Source: Anthopleura xanthogrammica
Lineage: Eukaryota; Cnidaria; Anthozoa; Actiniaria; Actiniidae
Direction: 5' to 3'
DNA length: 64,000 nt
NCBI GenBank assembly: GCA_964019055.1
Contig: OZ025212.1
Coordinates: forward strand, 14,034,891 to 14,098,890
Shown: positions 27,524-42,300 of the stretch, in pieces
How the letters are laid out: each line of letters begins with the position of its first letter
Numbering within the stretch: position 1 is the stretch's first letter
Position numbers and translations under genes: made by a program
Notes under the pieces: model-generated
The model's input: only the letters and a program-made list of their open reading frames with translations
Told to the model about the DNA's origin: nothing
Databases searched by the model: none

Positions 27524-30500
27524 ATGTATTAATATATTAATAACATTACCTTGTCTAGTATGTATCTACAGGCTAATTTGATTTGCCCATGGCGAACATA
27601 AAAGGCTACAAGAGAAGCATCATTGCCATACGTGTGCAGATAATGTAGACACTCGTCAAAACGCTTGCTGTCCAGAACACTTCCATGAATTACACTCTGA
27701 TTTATGAAAGAAAGAAGTATATTAGGTTGGTATGGTAAACACAAATTCTTTGATTGTTGTTGTGGCTTTGCAGTGGTGCAATGTACGTGACGATGACGAT
27801 GATGATGATGATGGATGACAACGATGATGGTGGTGTTAGTGATGGTGCTGTTGATGACCGTTCTGATGGCACATGATAACAATGATGGTAGCGATGATGA
27901 CGGTAATGGTGATGATTATGAAGATGGTGATGACAATGATGACACGACGATGATAGAGGTAATGGCGATGATGGCACTGTTGCTGACGGTGCTAATGATA
28001 CATGATAACAATGATGATGGCGATGATGATGGTGATGATGAAATGATGGCGATGATAATAATGATGACGTGATAATGATGATGATGCACTTGCTGATGAG
28101 GTATGACGATGTGGATGGAATGGATAATGATGATGACGATGTTGGTGTTGGTGATGACAGTAATGATGATACTGTTGCTGACGATGCATGTTATCGATAA
28201 TGATGATGATGATAGCAGGGATAATGATAACGGATTTGATAGTGATGATACTGATCTTGATGACAATAAAGGCTCAGTTACTTGGTTATCTACCCTGTCT
28301 CTATTTTCGCGGACTAACCTTGGAGTGTTCTGCGAGACCACGAAGTGGTGACAAAAGTTCGTCTGTTGTCTGAAAACACGTACAAGAAAACATTCAACAT
28401 CGATTCTTCTAGTTTAACCCCACGCAATACCTGAGAACATTACCTGGGTAAAAGATATGAGAGGAGAGTGTTGTAAAATATCCAAAACCTTGTCCAAGAA
28501 CTGGGAATTTTGTTGCTGTTTTCCGTCTGTTGGCTGTGGAAAAACGAAAAATAGCCCAAGTTATACGCGTCACTAACACGATAAACAGACAGACAGACAT
28601 AGGGACTGACGGGATAAACCGACAGACAGACATAGGGACAGACAGACAGACAGATGGACAGACAGACAGGCATAATTGAATTTATTCCTTCATTGCATTC
28701 ATTCTATTCATTCATGAATCCGTTCATTCATATATTCTGTTTGTTTATTCATTCCATTCCATCTATCAATTCATTCATTCGTCCACATATCACGATTTCT
28801 TCATTCATTCATCCATCCATTCATTCTATTTTATTTATTCATTCATTCTATTCGTTCATTTATTCATTCGTTAACTCTTTTCTATTCATCCATTTATTTA
28901 TTCATTCATTCATCCATTCTATTCTATTCATCCATTCTATTCTATTCATTCATTTATTCATTCGTTAACTCTTTTCTATTCATCCATTTATTTATTCATT
29001 CATTCATCCATTCTATTCTATTCATCCATTCTATTCTATTCGTTCATTTATTCATTCGTTAACTCTTTTCTATTCATCCATTTATTTATTCATTCATTCA
29101 TCCATTCTATTCTATTCATCCATTCTATTCTATTCATTCATTTATTCTCACTTACCTTCATACATTTGGCAAACTTGTCTCTAGCAAAGGCCAGATCACC
29201 AGCTTGTAAGCAGGCAAAGCCAGCAGTAGCCCAGACACTAGAAGGGTCCAAACCACACTTGGTTGATACCTCCATGGCAAGGGTGAGACGTTCATCTTCA
29301 ATGAAGCGATCACGAAGACGCCTGGGATCACATCAAATACCAATCAATACCTTGAAAGGTTGCTGAATGCCATGTTGGATGACTGCCATATTGATGGAGG
29401 AAGGGAGGGAGGGATGGATGGATGGGTGGATGGATGAATGGATTGGAGGGATTGGAGAGATGGGTGCACTTGCTTACCTCGCAGAGTCCGGATGTATCAG
29501 GTCCTGTAACGAAGGAATGTCTCCACAATTAGATTCTACGAGGAATTTCATCAGATCCACGTGGCCAAGGTACCTGAATCAAGCAACAATACAAAGAAAA
29601 TATTCAATAAAATTTAAATTTTGAAGGTTATTGATTGTGATTACAGCACATTAACACTTACGTGTCACACAGCTCGACTCCTTGTGTCTCGCCTGCTTTG
29701 ATCATTTTGAGTTTGGCATTGAAAAGTAGATATCGAATCATGCTGTGCGAAGGGAATATAATAGTCATTAGTATAAATACAAAGGTGATTATACAAAATC
29801 GCGCGCTCTGATTGGTTTTCTATCTCGGATTATCAGCCGATAATCACCTTTTCGGACAAAATGGCTGTCAGCAGTCGTTTCGCGTGACCGTCGCGCTTTT
29901 AAAAAATAAAATATTTTCACTTTCAATGTTGTTTCCTTCTTTCTTTTTTGAAATAATCACCTTTTTATTTATACTAAAACAATTATTCACCTCAGGCTCA
30001 GTGATTATCGATGAATATTTACCTCGCAGCTCGAAGACTCGCCGCTCGGTAAATATTCATCGATAATCACTTCGCCTTCGGCGAATAACTGCTAAATAAA
30101 ATTTACATTTCAATGGAACCTCGAATAGTTTTACGAGGGTAATAGGGCTTTTAAGGTGACTGACTACTTTAGCAAGGAATAATTACAAAATGTTCTTAGA
30201 AAGATATTTTACACAGAATTTAACGCTGATTTCAAAAATGAAAAGAAAAATGGGGTGTCCCGAGCTCGTTTTCGAGATAATGAATTTTGAATATGACCAT
30301 CTTGACTAGTTTTCGAAAGAAAAATGGCGGAAATCAAGCTTTGCACACAAAAATTAAAGAAGCTCTGAAAGCAATTTTCTCAGGACACCTACTTTAAACA
30401 TTATTTTTGAAGACTAACTAAAAATATTTGAAGAAATTTTTTAAAATGAGCTAAAAATTCAGCTTCTTGTTAGCTCAATCAACCGAAAATCGTACTCAAA

Positions 30501-31891
30501 CGACAACAAAATCACATAAAACGCTTTTTTTATAAGTTCTAATAATTACGTTTTTCTCAAACTTTCTCAAAAGATTGATTTTTACCTGTTGTTTTAGGAA
30601 ATTCAAAGAAAAATATAGAGTCCCGTGCAAAATTCGGGGTTTTTGCGCCGTTGAAGTTCAAAACGTGTATGGTTCCTCAATAAAATTTTGAAGGTTGTTA
30701 TGCGGTTTTGAGCGATATTTGTGCGCACGCACATCGTGGGCTCAAATTGTACGTTCAAAAGTAGTCAGTCACCTTAAGTGTGACATTGTTGTATGGAAAA
30801 AAGTCTCCCGGGTCCAAAACGAAAAGCAGAAGTTCTATAAAGATTTTTTTTACTATTTCTTCATGACAGGATTTTAATATCCAAAGTCAGTTTTAATTGT
30901 TTCAGGTGGAAGTTAAATGATTGAGAACATTTTCCGCTTTATTTTAGCGGTAAGTATTCTTGATGATTGCATAGCAACAGTAACAAAATTGAAGCGAAGA
31001 GCACGCGCGTTTTTGCGCGAAAGTTCCCGCCAAAACCACAGGAGCCCCATCAGTATTTATCACTTTAAAAATCTAACAAGGTTAAATTACGAGTATATTG
31101 AAGGTACCTGATAATAAGATTATGATCCACCTCTTCGTTTCTCACTCCTGGTGTTATAGGCACGAGTTTTTTTGATAAGGTGTTGCAGAGATCCAGTAAC
31201 AGGCGACCACAAATCGAGTTATCACTGTGAAGGTCAAGGATGGCAATACACAAAGACGAGCTTGGGGCCTGCGAAACAAACAAAAATATTGTAAAATTGA
31301 TCTTTTTTAGCTTGGGTGTAATGTTTTCCCATTTCAGACCAAGTGTCATTCTCTTGAGAATATGATTCTTTGTTTGAATTGTATTCATATTGTCTTCTCA
31401 TGCACAACCATTAAACAAAGAAATGATACTATTGGGAATGACACGTGGTCTGCCGTAATGAAAGTACCGATTGAAAGTATAAGACACAGTTTTCAAGTTT
31501 TTTTACCTGTTCATAGTAAAACTCATCTCGTACAGACATATTGTTCTCTGGGTCCAAAGATAATTTCCATTTGTTGACAACTTTGGGATCAGCTTGAGTC
31601 TCGGTGACGTAAGCACCGGTGGGATAACTGCCAGCCACGCTGTCCTGCGCCATGCTTTTCTCCAGAGAACCAACACCTCCTTATATGGGCATTATCACAA
31701 ATGATTGGTTAGATAATAAGAAGTGCCTAGTCTTTAGTTAGATAGGTGGAATAATAGCTCAGGGAGCCCAAAATCGAAGTGACAGGGACTTACCTGGACG
31801 TGCAGGGCTTTTGGAGGATGGGGAGGAGTGAGCTGTTTCTACTTGTTCTTTGAGCAGTCTAAGAAAGCACGTGATATTAGAGAATTTTGTT

Positions 31892-31955
<64 letters not shown>

Positions 31956-33312
31956 CCATCACCATCATCACGCATAGTCATCATCATCATCATACATCAT
32001 TATCACCATCATCATCATGAACATCACCATCATCATAAAGCAACATCACTACCGTCATGATCATCATTATCATCATCATGCATCATCACCATCCTTCATC
32101 ATCATCATCACCACCACCACCCCATCATCATCATCATCACCATCATACATTATCAACATCCTTCATCATCATGATCACCACCACTACCATATCATCATCA
32201 TGCATCATCATCATTATCATCATCACCACCATCAACATTTTAAATCAAATTACGTGGTTCAAACAGACTCGTAGTATTCTAAATGACTTACTTTTTCTCG
32301 TAGAAGTGTTCATAGCACGTGTTACACACGCGCACCGGTGCCTTGCCAAAACCCTGTACAACACAGCTATGCTTTGAGCACGTGCCACATACTACACGAC
32401 CACAACGACGACAATGATGACGACGATTAAACTAAAAGAAAAACAAAGATACCATCAACAATGTAACAACCATGCAGAAAGTATTCTAAAATTTAGCAAT
32501 ATAATACTTTCTGATTGAAAGCACATGACGGGCAGTGTTTGCCTGTCATTGTAGGCTGGTAATGAGATTCATGAGATTCATGAGATTCATTCAGCTGATT
32601 GATACCAAGCAATAGAATACTCTCTGGTTGATAGCACATGACGGGCAGTATTTACCTGTCATTGTAGGCTGCTAATGAGATTCATGCGATTCATTCTTCA
32701 TATTCTAAATTACCATATACAAAGTTAATCCCTCACTCACCATACTAAAGGGTTCTTTACATATAATACAGTCAAGAGCTTGAGCATCAGGTATCCATTC
32801 TCCCTTGCGCGGAGGAATAGCCGGAGGAACATACGAAGGCTGGCCAGCCCTTCTGAGGCTATCAGTGTTAATCGAGGATACCGATCGTTGCAAGCTTCCA
32901 CGTCCATATTCTTGGTCCGTCATCTTTTCTCTTCCTTGAATAGGTGTCTCACGGCCTGAGATTGTTACTGGGGTGTTGCGGCCACCAAAGCTGGTTGTTA
33001 AAGGGGTTGGTGATGACGAAGGAGTGGGGTGAAACACTTGGGATCCGGCTGGGATGTCTGAGGAAGCAAAATATTATGAAATAGTTCATGTCAATGTTAA
33101 AGAGTTTAGAGGATTAGACACGAAAGTCGGCGATAAAATAGAGGTGTTGCACCATCACGTGTCGGCAACCATGTTAGATGGCAGAACAATAGAATCTCTT
33201 TACTCTCGGGATTTGAATTCTTTCTCATGCAAAGCGCACTGAGACGCACGTATAAAGGCTGGTTTTTACTAGCGACGGAATCAGAATTGGAATGGTAAGG
33301 ATTGAGAGGTTT

Positions 33313-33350
<38 letters not shown>

Positions 33351-36300
33351 TGTCGTCAGTTTCAATATTTTTTTTTTTTATTTTTTTTATTTTTTTATTT
33401 ACAACTTATCGAGTATTACACTAAGTGTGATACCCTAGAAGAAATACATGATACATGCAATACATTTTCCAATAAAAACAATAAATATACAGTTCAGATT
33501 ATTTACAACTTATATTTATAACTTATTAGATTTTTTGATATATATATATATTATTATTATTATTATTATTTTTTTTGTTCCATGTGATTTTTTTTCTATC
33601 CTTTACATATCTATTTGCATTTACTATTCTATAAATTGATTCTATTGTTTTAGTTGTTTGTATGTGTAGACACAAACACACGCAAGCTTGCGACGAGCGG
33701 TTTTCAGTTGCAATTTTTTGACTCCGATTCCCTCGCGAGTGAAAACCAGGCTTCATGCGCTATTTAAGAACTTCCCATTTTAAAACGATTGTATTTTTCG
33801 CATTTGATCGCACAAAACCTTTAATGTGGTTAATTCAAACTTGCTCACCTTGTTTAGTTTCTGGTTGCACGACTTGAAATTCCAGCGCCTTTGCAGCGTA
33901 TCGAGCAAGCAGCTCGTCAAATACCTTAACAGTACACCCATGATGCCTTGCGCCTTCATCACTGTCATTTTCCTCTCCCATCAAAGCGAGGTCAACTTGA
34001 AGGCGGTTGAACACGCGCGCTGTCCACTCTACCTTCAGGTTCATTAGTAGCTGTTCGAGCAGTAAGTTGGGCCTGGATAAGGAAACAAACCAATGAGATT
34101 CGACAACAAATGCGCATGCGCTCAATAGTCTATTTGCATGATGGCGTTATTTTTCCACCACTACCAGACTGCTTCGCAATTTTTTTTCTTCTTCTAATAG
34201 GAATTTCCTCAAGAGAATAATAAGACAATAGGTGCTAACAGACCTTTACCTTGGGCGTAATGTTTCCCCATTTCAGACCACGTGTCATTCTCTAGAGTAT
34301 CATTTCTTTGTTTAACGGTTGCGCATGAGAAGACACTTGAATATTGATACAACTCATACAAAGAATCTTATTCTCAAGAGAATGCCTTAAAACACTACTC
34401 CAAGTGAGCCCGCAAAATCATGAACTGCTGGTTGCGCATGCGTAATCTAAGGCGCATGCGGAAGGCGTTTCTTTTGTAGATACGGGTTGGGGAACCGTCT
34501 TTCTCTCTCCCCTCTGCTCTAAATACTAAAAATCATAAGCCATCAGGGCTACTTACCGAGACACCAGATGCTCGTAGGCTGGTCTTGACATATCCGGTAT
34601 ACACAGCAATGCCTTAGCGCCCATCTTAGTCAAAAGCAGTTCTTCAACCCTGATTGGGGAGAGTTGGGGACGTAGATTGGTCAACATGAATTGAATGATG
34701 AAGAGAGTCTGACTGACGTGAAGGTTTTGTTGAAGTAAAGAATCGCAGACTTCCAACACCAAGTGCTGTTCTTGGATTCCTTCGAGGATGCGGTATGCCT
34801 TCATTGTGTCTTCTGGGCTGCTTTCCAATAGGTGTTTGAGATGGCTTTCTTTAATGGCCTGAAATGAAATAAGGGATAAGGTCAAAATAATTCACCAAAT
34901 AATTTTGTTATTCTGATTGTCGCTACCTTATGAAATTCGTGTGGCAGCGCATGCATCTCAGCCCAGTCCGCAGCCAGCTCGTATTGTTGGATAGACAACA
35001 AGAAGTTCATCACGTGGTCAGGTTCCTCAGGAGTAGCGACTGCCACGCCCTGCCACTGTGTCAAGAGCGCAAAGGAAGTGGCGTCAGTTGTCTTGTACTG
35101 ATGAGTCTTGGCGCAACGAGCGATCTGAGTAAAGGATAAAAGATGGTATCTCATTGGTTAGTACTAATAAGCTCTGTGATTGGTCAATATTTGGTCACAT
35201 GCATGTCATCTAATTAAAATGCGATAGCAATGAAAACCGTACTGACTGCGCGTTTGGTGGAAAATTGCTTGGAAAAATGACGGTGAGAGGCGAGTGGACT
35301 ACAGCTACACAACAGCTACACCATTCTTGATTTCCGACTTTTGATTCTTGATTTCTCAAGAAAGAAGCTCAGAAATAATCTGAGAATAGTCCGATTCACT
35401 GTTCCCTGCGCCATCTTGAAAGGCAGCCATGCCTCTGCATTGAAGCGAGACGAACAGTGAGCTTGCAATGATAGAGACCTTCTTTATTCTATCATTGCAA
35501 GGTCACCTCATGTCTCGCTTTGACACAAAGACACGGCTGCCTTTAAAGATGGCGCAGGGAACTGTGAAGGGGACTATTCAAAGAGATGAGTACTAATCTT
35601 GCGCACTGTGACCGTGCCGTGCGCCTTGATGTTTTACAACCACACACACCTACTCTAACACGCCCTGTTGGTGGATGTTGCGCATTGTTCCTTACCTTAA
35701 TGTGTAGATTCAGCTCCTTTTTCCTGTGTTCCAGTTCTTTTCTCAACGCGGTGTTCCTAGGAGGTCTACTCATGGCCAAATTCAATATGTCCAAAGCATC
35801 TTTGGCCTTGTACTCTCTCATCTTACTCAACACGAGCTGCGCAAGGTGATCATTATCTTTAATCTGCGCCAACAGACTCCAAGGTTTCTTCTGCCACTTG
35901 TGAGTAAACCCAATCGACGGTACGTTCAAATCACTCAACGCAACATCGAGTCTCTTAACAAACATACTACTCAGCCCTCCCCTGCTTAGGACAGCTGATG
36001 TCAGCAAGAAATCTACCGGTCTCGACCCACTGCCGTCTCCATGGAAACACGAAGTGCTGATTAACTCGAGGAGAACGTCAAAGTTGCCCTGCCTCAAGTA
36101 GTAGTCACTGGTCTTTTGACATGCGTACTGTTGCTCGCGCGCGTCTTCGGCTGACAGCGCTAACGACGAGAGAAATATCTGTGGTGAGGACTCATCAAGG
36201 TCCTCGCGTGAAACCATCGAGTCAAGACGAATAAATTCGTAGCTATTAGTTACTGAGTCGCTCTCTACTGCCGTTCCCACGAGTAGTTCAGATAAGCAGT

Positions 36301-39300
36301 AGAAGCGAGCAGCGAGATAACGCTGAAGAGCTGGGAACGATGAAGTTCGTTTGAGGATGGAACTGAAAACCGTCTCATTTGAGATGGTGGATTTCTCTCG
36401 AACATCTAACTGTGCCTCGGGTCCTTTTTCTGGACTGATTACCTCACGGCTCGAGCTTCTGGACCTGAGCTCAGTTTTTGACCCGCAAACGAGTTCGACT
36501 AGCGTGTACATCAATGGAGAAGTCTTATGAAGGTATTCTAATGTTGCTTTATTAGGGCTGAATCGTCCTCTTGTATCTGTAGACCTCAAAGATGATGTAC
36601 TGTATTCCATACTCAGATAAAGACTGTCAGGAACTGAGGTTGATCGGTGGAGATTCGAACTAGAGTCAGAATGATCCAGAGAGGATATCTCGAATTTGTA
36701 GCCAAACGTCCAGCAGAATGGTCGATAGGTGACTTCTTTGACGCATGTGAGAAGAGCTTGAAGCTGATTGGCTGTGTTTGGGAGGAGGAAGGGTTCTAAT
36801 TGGAGGAGAAAGTTGATGTCTGGTTCTTGTGAGGTTGTGTTTGAGGTGGGATCGAGGTCGTTGAGGGGACCTTGGTGGAAGTCATTCTTGTACCAAGAAA
36901 TGTATTCAGGAAGCACGACCTAATGAAGCATGAAAGAATATTCATTCATTCATTCATTTAGCCATCCACGGATTCATCAATCCCATCCCAACCAATCTAA
37001 ACTAACCCATCTTTCCATCTGTGAATCCAACTACCCACTCATCCTTCCATCCATCCATCTCATCCCACCTAACCCATCCTAACACCTATCAATCTGTCAA
37101 CCCATCCAACAACCCCATATACCTACTCATTCACCTCTCTTTCTCTCATTCCCTCGCTCTGTCCATCCCATCCCATCCCATCCCACCTAACCCACCCTAA
37201 CACCTACCAATCTGTCAACCCATCCAACAACCCCATATACCTACTCATTCATCTCTTTCTCTCACTCCCTCGCTCTATCCATCTCATTCCCATCCTAACC
37301 TATCCTAACACCTACCAATCTATCAACCAATTCAACAACACCATCCACCTACTCATTCACCTCTCTTTCTTTCCCTCCCTCTATCCATCCAATCCCATCT
37401 CATCTCACCCATCCATCCATCCACCCACATGCGTACACTGTAGGCATTGCTTATTTATTGGTTCCTAACGCGTACGTAGTTACCTTTCCAGAAGTGACGT
37501 CCATTGTGATTCGAGGATTGATGTACGTCACCACGGCGGCGTTTAACTGGGCGTCCAAACAACTCACGTCGTACACCTGCATAGAGGGAAAAAATTCCAA
37601 TAACTGGATAGTTAAGATTATGTTGTATGTTTTCTATATGAATGTCCAGATCTAGCCCCACCCCTCCCCCCATGCGCATACAAAGCTGACTTGTGTTAGT
37701 AAGCAAATAAACACTGAGAATGAAGGTTCCCTATACTATGGTAAAAAATAATTCCCTTGATGGCCAATACAAACCTGGAGATCTGGGGATGAAATGCAGC
37801 CATCACAGATGGCAAAGATCAGTCTTTTCTCGGGGCTGGACAGTTTGTACTTCCTTTTGGGGTCATCTGCAGGACGTTCTGTGAAGAATAAAGATATATA
37901 GAATAACTAAAGAGTCGATTTAGAGTGATAGATATAAGTATACAACAGATGTCACTTAGATGACGACGACGACAGCGACGACTGATGATGGCTGATGATG
38001 ATGATGATGGCTGATGATAAAGATGATGGCTGATGATAAAGATGATGGCTGATGATAAAGATGATGGCTGATGATAAAGATGATGGCTGATGATAAAGAT
38101 GATGGCTGATGATAAAGATGATGGCTGATGATAAAGATGATGGCTGATGATAAAGATGATGGCTGATGATAAAGATGATGGCTGATGATAAAGATGATGG
38201 CTGATGATAAAGATGATGGCTGATGATAAAGATGATGGCTGATGATAAAGATGATGGCTGATGATAAAGATGATGGCTGATGATAAAGATGATGGCTGAT
38301 GATAAAGATGATGGCTGATGATAAAGATGATGAAGATTATAATAATGATGAATATGATGATAATTGATGGAGGTGTTAATTGATGATATTCAATAATTAT
38401 GGTGACTCACCAGGATAGCACAACTGAATTGCTGGCCCAAACATCGTCGGTGGTTGCATGCCAGAACGTAGAATCACAAAGAGAATGTCAAAAGCACTGA
38501 AAAAATAAAAAGACATATCATGAATCAACCTCTTTTAGCTTGGGCGTAATGTTTTCCCATTTCAGACCACGTGTCATTCCCTAGAGTATCGTTTCCTTGC
38601 TTAACGGTTGCACATGAGAAGACACATGAATATGGATACAACTCAAACAAAGAATCTTAAACTCAAGAAAAACGAATAGATCCTCACCTTATGGGTCCCA
38701 TTTGGCCGATATCATAACAGTTATGCTTGAGGAAAGAAATTCTATCCAGCGCTGATACACCTCTTGGTTTCTCCAGGTCCTCAGTATCACTGCTGAGACT
38801 AGTGCTTGACAATCCACTCAGTGACCTATGTCGGGTCAAGGTGAATTTTGGGTCCCAGTCTTCTTCATCGTCACTCTTCGAAAAGTGGACGAGAGAGGCA
38901 TGGGCGAACAAGAGGTTGAGCACGTTAATGAAGAAGCATATCTTGGATTCATTGGTTTGAAGAAGATCCAAGTCGATTTTTTGAAGCTCACTTGTTCCTT
39001 GAACGACGGCATGGAATTCTGGGGATTTTCTTATGACGGCCGCTGACCGGGCGTCGACCAGACCTTCGTTGTTTTTCGCCACATCTGAAACGAGGAAATG
39101 TTATACATCGCATTAGAGGGAACTTTGTATGACTGGTGGAAAATGGCGTAAGGGTGTCTTCTCTTGTTTCTGCACACTGATTGGATAATAAGTGAGCTAG
39201 TCACGGTTCGTGATTGGCTCAACACGCCAGTGCACTAACTTCCACTCTCTAACAAAACAGATTTTTCTACCATTGTCATGGTAACCAGCACGATTTACCT

Positions 39301-42300
39301 GTGAGTAGGTCGATCATTTTGGTTATCAGCTCCTTGGCAACGAGGTTCGGCTCCCTTGCTTTCTCTAACCACTGACTCCCATGATTTAGTACCGTGGGCT
39401 CAGAAGAGGGCCAACGAAATACTGATGATGAATAAAGACATTTAGTGAGTGAGTTAGCCATGCCCTGACTTAGATCAGCCCAGAGGTTGTTTCAGGGTTT
39501 GATCTGTGAGTTAGCCATGCCCTGACTTAGATCAGCCCAGAGGTTGTTTCAGGGTTTGATCTGTGAGTTAGCCATGCCCTGACTTAGATCAGTCCAGAGG
39601 TTGTTTCAGGGTTCTATCTGTGAGTTAGCCATGCCCTGACTTAGATCAGGCCAGAGGTTGTTTCAGGGTTTGATCTGTGAGTTAGCCATGCCCTGACTTA
39701 GATCAGTCCAGAGGTTGTTTCAGGGTTCTATCTGTGAGTTAACCATGCCCTGATTTAGATCAGTCCAGAGGTTATTTCAGGGTTTGATCTGTGAGTTAGC
39801 CATGCCCTGACTTATATCAGCCCAGAGGTTGTTTCAGGGTTTGATAAAATTGAAGATTCCTAGGGTGCCAATAGAGTCACATCTTTTGTATTGAGCAGCA
39901 AATAAAGTATAAAAACTAAAAGTTAACACCAAGGTAAAGTACCCTACCTTTGCTGTTGCCTAATCCACTGGCTGGTATGTGTGGAATACAGTTATGCACA
40001 ATGACTTTCACCAGATTAATATTTAACTGTTTACAGATTCCTTCCAACCTAAAGAAAATGAAATATTTAGGGCCGCGTTTATTTGTTTAGGTAGAGCTAG
40101 GGTTATTCCTTTCCCTTACCTTTTAGGTGAGACACTTCTCTCGAACATTGGTTTCCCCAGCGTCTCTGCTATGCTCTTGTTTAACACGACAAAAGGATTG
40201 GATGCCTTCATCAAGACACCTCGAGTCTTCTCTGAGCTGTCCGTGACACCTGGTAAATCTGATCAAGAAATAAAGAAAACTAAACTCTAATTTTCCGAGA
40301 CATTTCCAAAAAGAAAGAACGCACTATGTTACACTTTAGAGTTGGAGTTCATTAACTTGGATCAAAGTTCATGTTGCATGAATAAATTATCATTGTGATT
40401 GACGTTGAAGCCACTAAAATGTTGCAAACCTCACTCACTAGCTTCAGATAAATATATATTTTTCTCATGATAATTCGCCATTTCTCTTCCAAAGTTGCAT
40501 AGGATTTGTTTTATAAAACTTCTAATTTTCTAAAACTTTTACTAATGGATTTGAAAAGAAAGAACGCACAATTTACACTTTTGAGTTGGAGTTCATTAAT
40601 TTGGATCAATGTTCATGTAGGATGAATAAATTATCTTTGTGAGTGAGGTTGAAGCCACTAAAATGTTGCAAATGAGCTCACTAGCTTCAGATAAATATTT
40701 TTTTTTCTCATGCAAATTCGCCATTTCTCTTCCAAAGTTGCATAGAATTTGTTTCATAAAACTAACTTCTAATTTTCTAAGACTTTCCCTAAAGGATTTG
40801 GAAAGAAAGAACACATTGTTTAAACTTTAGAGTTGGACTTTATTTACTCAGTTCAAAGTTCATGTGGGATGAATAAATTATCTCTGTGAGTGACGTTGAA
40901 GTCACTCCAATGTTGCGCGTGTAAAATATATAACATGCTCTTGGTTTAGATGTAAATTCCAACGAAAATTTAAGGTTTATAACTGATACTCACCATCAGG
41001 CTTGGTTTGCCAATGTAATAAGAGAGTAGAGAGTGTGTCTACATGGTATACCAAACTTCTTAAATAATCCAACCTCTCCTGACCTCTAGAAATGTCCCCT
41101 CCTAAAACATCATCAACACCACTAGCACAGTCAAAAGACTTCTGTAACTCCGTCAAAGCGACGCGTACAGCAAGAGACTTCTCGACCAACTTAAACGACA
41201 TCAGAGAACCAGAACTTTTCACTTTGGTTTTTCCACGAGTAGCAATTTCTTCTACTCGCGCGATAACAGCGTCACCTTCCTCTAGAGCTTGTTCCATTTT
41301 CTTGAGCGATTCTTTTTGTTCTTTTGTTCTCTTTCTGGATATCTCTCTGGATTGGTGCTCGATTGGTCGAGCGCTGGACAAAACGTCGATGAGATTTGGT
41401 CTTTGTGAAAGGGAGATAAGTTTGTTTTTTGGTTTCCCGCTGTCTGGTGGCACCAAAAGCTGGGAAAGTTCTGATAACATACTGACTACACCAACTAGAC
41501 AGGTATCGTGCTTGGACGATTCATCTTCTTCTGAAAATAAAAGATGACTTCACGGTGAGACAAATGGTTAAAAAGAGACACTCGATGAAATCTTTTTTTT
41601 GATGTCAGTTCTGACAGGACCATCGTAATTTTCCAACCTATCAACATGTTGTAAATATTTCGTAAACAAACAAATACCATCAAGTCATTTGAAGATTAAT
41701 TTGCAGATTTTGAAAGTTAGGATTGAACAATTCAATAAAACTCTTTTCCTTGGGCGTAATGTTTTTTTCATTTCAGACCACGTGTCATTCTCTTGAGAAT
41801 AAGATTCTTTGTTTGAGTTGTATCCATATTCATGTGTCTCCTCATGTACAACCATTAAACAAAGAAATAATACTCTAGGAAATGACACGTGGCGTAACTA
41901 TCTTACCTTGCACAAGTCTGCTATTCGCTGTTTCAACCAGGCTCTTACACATCTCCAACGAGACATTAGCAGTACAGGCCAAGTCCAAACAAACCATCAC
42001 AGGGATCAACTGAGGAGACACAAATCTATACAGCAAAGACTTCTTGATGGCTTCATCCTCACAGTCAACATCAGGCAACAAAATAGAGGCCAAATTTGGT
42101 GATGTCAGCAACTCGTCAATCAGGTTGGACACAACAGATGACGTCACGCCTGAAGCTGCTGCCATGGCAACCGCGCCTAATGTTCGCGATGGGGCTGAGC
42201 CTCGACGGGAGAGACTTTGCCGCGCTTTTGGCTGAAGCTTGCTCAGCTCTTTGAACGCACTGGAATATTTTTCAGCGAAGATGGCGGCTTGGGCGCTGGG

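Noticed and set aside
27030..27581. 183-codon Met-rich open frame
   Set aside because: GAT/ATG repeat in ZFYVE26 intron 33, no family resemblance.
28409..28673. Minus-strand Cys/Ser/Val-rich frames
   Set aside because: They combine GACA-repeat translation with an out-of-frame reading of ZFYVE26 exon 31.
39451..39845. CRISPR-like direct repeats of 57-bp period
   Set aside because: Units are contiguous with no unique spacers, in an intron of an animal gene, and match a SINE tail.
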